Source: Earliella scabrosa (lineage: Eukaryota > Basidiomycota > Agaricomycetes > Polyporales > Polyporaceae). Taken from it: 64,000 bases of DNA. The notes under the pieces are model-generated. The model searched no databases. It had not been told where the DNA came from and was given only the letters and a program-made list of their open reading frames with translations. The DNA is taken from assembly GCA_022605405.1 (NCBI GenBank), contig JABYQQ010000014.1:248001-312000 (forward strand), given 5' to 3'. The first letter of the stretch is position 1; every line of letters starts with the position of its first letter. Position numbers and translations under genes: made by a program. This document shows, piece by piece, positions 57,667 to 64,000 of this stretch.

Positions 57667-60600
57667 ATGGGCCGCAGTCGCCTGGCATCTCCGTCCACGT
57701 CGTCGCTCGCATCGACGACGACCGCTTTGGCGACGAGCATGGCGGCGGACGACCGGTCGCTCAGGATCGCCTCCAGGCTTGGTACGTCCCTCTTCCATCG
57801 TCCTCACTGCATCCGCCCATAACGCCCATGTATGCCCGCCATCAAATTCGCCAGTCTGCACCGACCAATGGCTCGTCACCCACGTCGACCCCTCCTGGCC
57901 CATCCTCTTCCTCAAGCAGTTCCTCCTCAGCAAGTTCCTCAGCACCGACGACGGCGACCGCAACCCCCGCACGATCCCCGTCTCTCCCCGCAAAACCCGC
58001 CGCCGCTCGCTCTCGCCCATCACCTTCGCCCCGCCAGCGCCGCGCAAGGCCCTCGTGCCCCCCTCGAGCTCAGATGAGTCGAGTCTGAGCGACTTGTCGG
58101 GCGACCTCGACCTGGATGACGACGTGAACATCACAAAGTCGTTTACGGATGCGCACAGGTACAAGTACAATGCCCGGCCGTCCACGTCCTCTGCCTCCGA
58201 GTCCGTCCTCCAACTGCTGCCCAAGGGCGGGCCTGATCCGCAGGGGTACATCCTCCTCACGTTCTCCACCACCCAAATCCTCGAAGACCGCTTCTCGCTG
58301 GCCTGGTACGGCGTCCACCCCAACGAGCTGCTCGAGCTACATCCCTCCGCCGTCTCGTTTGTGTCCCTCCAGCGCTGCTCCCTGGACGCATACATCGAGC
58401 CGTACTTTGCTACCCGTGTCTGGGCTCTCCGCATTGTTGGGAACAGGCTCGAGACGGCTCCGAGCTTCATCCGCCACCGGCCGGGCACAGACGACAATGT
58501 TCCTGATGGCAAGAGTTCCAGCACCCGGGACAAGAAGCGGAAAGTCGCGGTGGAGTGGAAGGAGCGGTGGGCCATCATTCACCAAGGGGTGTTTTCGTTG
58601 TGCAAGGAACGCCATGTGAGTTCATTTTCCTAGCCATTTCTCCTTCCTTCGCCTCTTCTGTGCACAGCAATCGTTGTGCATTACCAATGCACTTCCCCGA
58701 AGCATGTGCGACCATGTCCGGCCTCGTATATCGCGCATCTATGCACGTTTCGCACGGGCTACAGTCCGGAGTAAAGGACAAGATCGTTATGCATATTGCG
58801 CAGAGACGTTCTCTATCGGTACAGGCTGGACGTTCACAGGAAGAAGTCGCAATTACCCATCATTTCTTGTGGCCAGAGCATTCGGCTCATCAGAGACTTC
58901 CCTACCTGCATATATGCTGACTGTACCTGCAGGACACCCATGCGGCATTCTCTGCTCCGCTCTCCTCTCTTCTCTCCATCCGCGACAGCGCACGTCTCAC
59001 TCTCCCCCTCCATGCGCGACGACACCGACACAAGTCGTCCGCAGCCTCGTCCAACGTCATATGCGTAAAGTTCACCGCGTCTCCTCCATCCAGGCAACGC
59101 ACGTTCTCGAACGAGTCCGTGACGTTCGACCGTCGGCCAGCCCATCCACCATCAGCTTACTCCACGTCATCGAGCGGACAAGGCGCGTGGTGGCGGCGCT
59201 CGAGGGATGTATCCACTGCGATCAGTATGGGCTTGACGTCGAGCGCGAGTGTACTGGTTGGTGGCGGGTCCGGGTCAGGGTTCGCGGAGGTGTGGGATTC
59301 GTTTGCACGACGAGGGAGCAGGGCGGGGCTGGACGACCTGGACGAGCCGGTAAAGGAAAAGTGGAAGGGCAAAGAGCGGGAGGAGAGGGCGGACGCGATG
59401 TGGATCGTCTTGGACATGCTCGACAGCCCAGGTGAGTCCCGCTTGTGTCGCACCAGGTTCTGGTTCTCAGCGCTGCCTAGCGTGTTCCAATATCCTCCGG
59501 ATTCTGCACCGACATGCGCCGACCGACTGCCAGTCGACGTTCCTGCCCTCGCGCTCGACGCCGCCATACTCTCCCGCCCCTTCTCCAATCGTGTTCAGCT
59601 CGCGCGCGACGACACCAGCCACGCCCGGCACACCGACGGTGCCGACAACGCCAGGACCCTCAGCGTCGTTCACTTTTCCGCCAGCACCTCTCTCTTCGGC
59701 GTCCACTATTCCACCTTCGTTTCCTTCTGCAACCTCTTTGCACACCTCGAGCAAGTCGTTCCCCTTCTTCCCTGACGACCGATCGACGTCCACGCGTCCG
59801 ACAGTTATGCTGCCAAAGATAGACACCTCGGTATCTACTTCACGACCAGGTGTGCCCTACCCTTCGTGGAGGCTATCCCTCGTGCGCAATGCGCGTCGCG
59901 CGGGTCTTGGAGCGGTCGGGCGCGCCATGGAGCTGGTGATGTTTGGCGACGAAGACGAGGACGGGCTTGCAGACGACGAAGGCGCAGGGGAAGATGATGA
60001 TCTCGCGATCGAGTGGGCGCGCAGGACGAGCAGCGTCGCCTCGCCGTCGCCCGTCGAGGTTCCGCACTCTGCGATCTCGACATCCCAGCCGCTGTGGCCC
60101 CATGCGCAGCTCAGGCCACCGCCGCGGCACTTTAGCGACCCCTCCGTGCTCTCGTTCAAAAGCGTCCCGGAAGAGGCGGGGTTCGAGGTAGACACTGACC
60201 TCAGTCCGAGTGCCAGTGTCAGTATCAAGCCGGAGGCCGAGTCCGACCCAATCCCAAGCACGGAACTCGAACACGACACGACGTACGACGCGGACCCGAC
60301 GACCCCACTTCCAGAGGCGGAGGGACGTCCGCACCGCCAGTCTCACCCCCTCGTGGACCTCACGTCCCTGAACAGCACCGAGCGCGACACGTACTACGAC
60401 TCGGACGCGAGCGAGACCGAGTGGGACGGCTGGGTCGACGCCGTCGTCGAGCAGCGCAAGCAGGAAGCCCGCGCACGGCAGGACGCCCTCGCACGTGCGC
60501 GCGCGCTCGAGACGTTCGCGCCCGTCCCCGTAGTCTCGAGCGGGGGCGGGAGCGGGAGCGGAAGCGGCGTCGAGTTCTGGGGCGAAGGGTGGTCGACGCA

Positions 60601-61594
60601 GTTTGGGGGATCGACGTCGCGCGTGGGCACGCCTTCCCCAGCGGCAAGCGCGAGCACCCCAGACAGAGACCGCGAGCACAACTGGCCCCCGCAGAGCGAC
60701 ACGGAGGGCTCCGAGGCGCACAGCAGCTCGGACCCGAACGCCCCCTCCTCCATCATTGGCCAGCGGCGCGCGACGACAGGGACTGTGTCCTCAGCGGGCT
60801 CGCGCCGCAAGAACGTTCCTTCACAGGCTAACGCGAACGGACGGACGCTCTCGAGCTACTCGTCCGTGGACTCGCTCCTCCGGCGCACGGTCGCGATGCG
60901 CACCACGTTCCGCGACATCGGGCTCTCGCAGGCGGCGAAGCGCGCGTCGATGCACGTCCTCTTTCCATCCGGCTCGCGCTCGGAGATGAACCTCGGCACC
61001 AGCGTGCCACAGCGCGCGGCGTCCGCCTCCCCGCCGAACGCGTCCGCGCTCGCCATGCACATGACGGCGGCCGCGTCGGTGGGCAGCAGCAGCATGTCGC
61101 GCCCGTCGCTCGCGAGCATGCGCAGCGCGGCGAGCGGGACGCGCCCGCTGTCGCCGCTGTCGAGCCAGCTGGGCGAGCGCGAGGACTACTACGACGAGGA
61201 CGACGGGGACGGGGATGGCGAGGAGGACGTGGACGCGGACGATGTCGACGACGTCGAGGAAGATCATGACGGCGGCGACGGCGAGGGGTGGATGGAGTCT
61301 GAGCTCGGGCACAACCCGAGTCTCAGCGGCGGACACCACCCGATCCCGCTCCCTGGGATGCGCATGGTCCCTGCGGGGTACACGACCTTCCAGCACTCGG
61401 CGCTGTACGGGTCCTCGGCTGGCGGGGGCACCGGCGGCGGGGGCGGCGGCGACGGCGAGCGGGAGGGGATGCATGCGGGGATAGCGCATGGGCAGAACAT
61501 GCAGAGGCTGCCGATGGGCATGGCGCGGATGTTGTCGACGGTGAGCAGCACGGTGAGCGTCGGCCCGAGCGCGAGGGGGACGGGGACGCGGTGA
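57667..61594 (+). CDS. PH-like domain protein, host gene
   Basis: Four exons (57667-57781, 57855-58615, 58933-about 59430, and 59481-61594), ending TGA at 61592. The first intron joins IASRL to VCTDQWLVTHV. The conserved part (about residues 35-330) includes LFLKQFLLSKFL, GYILLTFSTTQILEDRF, VWALRIVGNRLE, and WKERWAIIHQGVFSLCKERH leading into SAPLSSLLSIRDSARL, a pattern like a pleckstrin-homology domain. The 317-nt third intron is long for the window. The large last exon is mostly disordered: Ser/Pro, acidic and Gly-rich stretches. This looks like an ordinary chromosomal gene, because codon use and GC are even and no mobile-element genes intermix. Probably membrane or cortex associated by its PH domain; specific role unknown. 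Confidence 0.65.
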
Positions 61595-62021
61595 GGGCAA
61601 GAAGCTGTAATGGTTGTAACGGCAGGCAAGACTGCAGGCAATGAATGGTGTAGGTGTATAGTAGAGAAGGTAATGGGCTCGTAGAGGGCCGCGCCCTCGT
61701 AGATCGTCTGTAGTAATTTCTTGCACTCCTCATCTGGTCAGTGGTTAGCACACACACTCATCATACTCATCGCTCTGGTACTCGGTATTCACGAACATAG
61801 CATCTTGGGAGCCGCGGTCAGGCACTATTCATGTTCTCTTAGCAACTACATTACCACGCATCGTAACGCAGACTCTCTATTTACCGACGACCGTGTCTTC
61901 GTGAATCGTGTAGTTCGTGGGGATAAGGTCACAGCGTTCCTGCCAGAGGCAGGCATACATGAGTTTTACTACAGGCAGCCCGTGTAGAACGAAGGATACG
62001 ACGTGGGCCTCTCAGTTGTAC
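61595..62021. other. Convergent intergenic region
   Basis: 427 bp between the 3' ends of the PH-like gene and the GH92 gene. No gene or repeat seen. Confidence 0.5.
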
Positions 62022-64000
62022 CCTCCAGTCGAGAGCGAGGGCGGAAGCGCATCCTTGCCCTTCCCGCAGGTGACGTTGATGTCGTCCGTCAGCTGCAGCT
62101 CGATGAGCGACCCCTTCGTGAACGCGTCCCACTCGATGTAGCAGTTCGACTTCCACGGCCGCCCGTCGATCTTCACGCTCTACACCGTCGCAGGTCAGTA
62201 TACGTTAGGCAGAACGCGGACAGGACGGGAGACAGACCTTGACAAAGACATTGCCTCCGATGCCGTCCTTCGGGTTGCCCTTGAAGCCGTGCGCGCGGAT
62301 CGTCGTCGTCGTTTTCAGCACCGGGTTCCGGAACGAGATCTCGGGGAAGTAAGGCGAGGAGAGCAGGAACTGCTTCGTGGCCGGGAGGGGGTAGAGACCC
62401 ATGAGGTAGAACGCAACGTAGCTGCCCATCGCGCCCGAGTCTGCGTATCCACAGTGTGAGCACATACGGTCAGCGTTGGCGGTGTAGGAGTGCGTACCGT
62501 CGTTCCCAGGAAGGCCGTTGACGGACGTGTTGTAGAACTGCGCGATGACCTGCCGCGCGCGCTGCGTGCTCAGCCCGGGCTTGTTGACGTAGTGGTACAT
62601 GAACGGGATCTGCTGCGACGGCTCGTTCGTCGACTCGAAGTAGTCCTGCGACACGAAGGTCAGGTCAGAAGATGCCCTCCACTATGCTCAGTGATGCGCT
62701 AATGACAGTGCGCACCTCCTTGAATATGAAGTCAAGGCGCTCAACGAACGGCTCGGCGCCCCCTTGGAGCTCAATGAGCTTCGCCGTGTCGTGCGGGACG
62801 TATTGCGAGTACTGTGGGTAATAGACGTGACGACGCATTAGAGAAAAGCAAGACTCTCAGGATACTATGCACTACGTACCACGATAGGTGAACCCTCGTA
62901 GAAGCCGTCGTGGCGCACCGCATTGAGGAAGCACGTCGCCTTCGTCGGGTCGTGTATGCTGCAGTGGCGCGGATCCGTGTAGTTGAACGTTCCGTCAATG
63001 AAGCGGGGCTATAGAGGCGCGTTGAGGATGCTCGAACTACGATAACGGGGATGGGGATGACAGAGACGCACCTGCATGAAGCCTTTGATGTCATCGACGC
63101 CGGGGAACGTCACGTTCGGGTTCCACACGTTGACGAAGTTCGCAGAGCGTTGGAAGTACTGCGTTGGTGGTGTCAGCCGTAATGGGACGGGAGGCAGATC
63201 ACAGGAAGGAGCAGACCTTCTTAGCGTCGCTCCTCTTTCCAAGGGCCTTGGCTACTTGGGCAATCGTAAAGTCGTTGAAGGCGTACTGGCAAACGATGGA
63301 GTCAGCATCAACAGTCTGTGAGATTCACGATCGTGCACGAACCTCAAGGGTACGAGACACCTGCTTCGTGTTAGTACCGCTGCGCTCGAAGACATCCGAT
63401 GGGATGTAACCTGAAGGTTGACATCGCAATCAGTTTGGTTGGCATTCACTCAATGGGAGAACTCACCGATCCTCTTCCAGATGTTAGCCTGGCGACCATG
63501 CAAGTCCCAGTTCGGAGGCTGCAGCTCCGCATCTGCCAACAGGGCCTTGTAGAGTGCGTCGGCGGGTACACCCAGGGCCTTCGCCTGCTTCTGGAACCTA
63601 TCACCATGTAAAAAGCAGTGAGTGGGCGGTCTCGTGACGATCGTCGCAGACGCACTTTACGAAGAACTCTGCGAGGATCGGGTCGCCGTCTGACTCGGAG
63701 GGCGCGCATGTCAGCTGCAGGAAGCGGAAAGACGGGCGCGGGAGAACGTACCGCTCCCTCCTTGAGAGTAGTGCTTGATGGTCGCCCCGCGGCACTCAGG
63801 GATCCAGCCTGAGCCGGCGTGTCAGTATGCGAAGAGACTACCTAACGCATATGGGCGGGGAACGAACCTTCGTGTTGCTGGATGTTGATCATCGCGCGCA
63901 CGATCCGGGCGAACGTGGCGGGGTCGTGAAGCGACATGAGCGGGAACATCGTCCGGTACGTGTCCCACTGCACAGGCCCGCGTTCAGCACTACTCGAGGC
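62022..64000 (-). CDS. GH92 alpha-mannosidase, partial (5' end outside)
   Basis: Minus-strand gene running off the right edge; stop at 62022-62024. The exon at about 62.25-62.65 kb has SQDYFESTNEPSQQIPFMYH, VNGLPGND spliced to DSGAMGSYVAFYLMGLYP, and SPYFPEISF, the signature of glycoside hydrolase family 92 (GLPGND-DSGAM). Upstream exons contain FVNVWNPNVTFPGVDDIKG, FIDGTFNYTDPRHCSIHD and TMFPLMSLHDPATFARIVR. The C terminus is KIDGRPWKSNCYIEWDAF and NVTCGKGKDALPP. GH92 enzymes are calcium-dependent exo-alpha-mannosidases that trim N-glycan mannose. Many short introns (about 50-60 nt). The N-terminal domain and any signal peptide are beyond the window. Confidence 0.85.

Noticed and set aside
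57268..58578. 436-codon minus-strand frame
   Set aside because: It overlaps the spliced host gene on the plus strand; only its last 30 codons look coding-like and they have no partner exons.
1..64000. tRNA or rRNA genes
   Set aside because: None recognised by eye on either strand; a covariance-model search would be needed to exclude them.

Overview
The window looks like genomic DNA of an agaricomycete (mushroom-forming basidiomycete). The reasons are genes full of 45-65 nt GT-AG introns, KDZ-type (Kyakuja-Dileera-Zisupton) transposases with CxC cysteine clusters, fungal TET/JBP dioxygenases, and several expanded agaricomycete protein families. Ordinary chromosomal genes appear only at the right end: a PH-like protein (57.7-61.6 kb) and a GH92 alpha-mannosidase (62.0 kb to the edge). 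All gene models below were spliced by eye.

Everything to the left reads best as three nested mobile elements. Element A (about 0.8-57.2 kb, outer ends not defined) carries a KDZ transposase/Ulp1-protease gene on the minus strand. That gene is cut in two: its 5' half lies at 55.35-57.18 kb and its 3' half at 15.74-19.12 kb. The halves end in a perfect splice donor and begin at a splice acceptor in matching phase. Between them sits element B (19,174-55,336), flanked by the 7-bp direct repeat ATAACTC and ending in inverted repeats. Removing B and one repeat copy restores a 53-nt intron. Element B is itself interrupted by element C (29,967-48,072; 18.1 kb), flanked by the 6-bp direct repeat CACTTC and ending in inverted repeats that start TATGA. 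The layout is A[B[C]B]A.

Elements A and B carry the same cargo in different order and orientation: a KDZ transposase, a TET/JBP 5-methylcytosine dioxygenase, a Zn2Cys6-like cluster protein, a divergently transcribed protein with repeated P-x-IG motifs, a small Trp-rich protein with conserved intron positions (called W here), and a large disordered protein. Before C inserted, the TET/JBP stop codon and the KDZ start codon of B were only about 55 bp apart. KDZ-TET/JBP linkage in fungi is published; the rest of this shared cargo set is, to my knowledge, not described.

Element C encodes a DDE integrase (D252, D309, E344), three uncharacterised proteins, a Zn2Cys6-like protein and a large Cys-rich protein of a family I recognise from agaricomycete genomes. 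It resembles Polintons in size, TSD length and integrase, but I see no DNA polymerase, packaging ATPase or capsid gene. It may be an undescribed class of large integrase transposon.

The ends of B are AT-rich and CpG-poor and include a 248-bp satellite. The KDZ gene of B has one in-frame TGA where a CGA codon would be expected. Both fit a history of CpG methylation and deamination acting on these elements.
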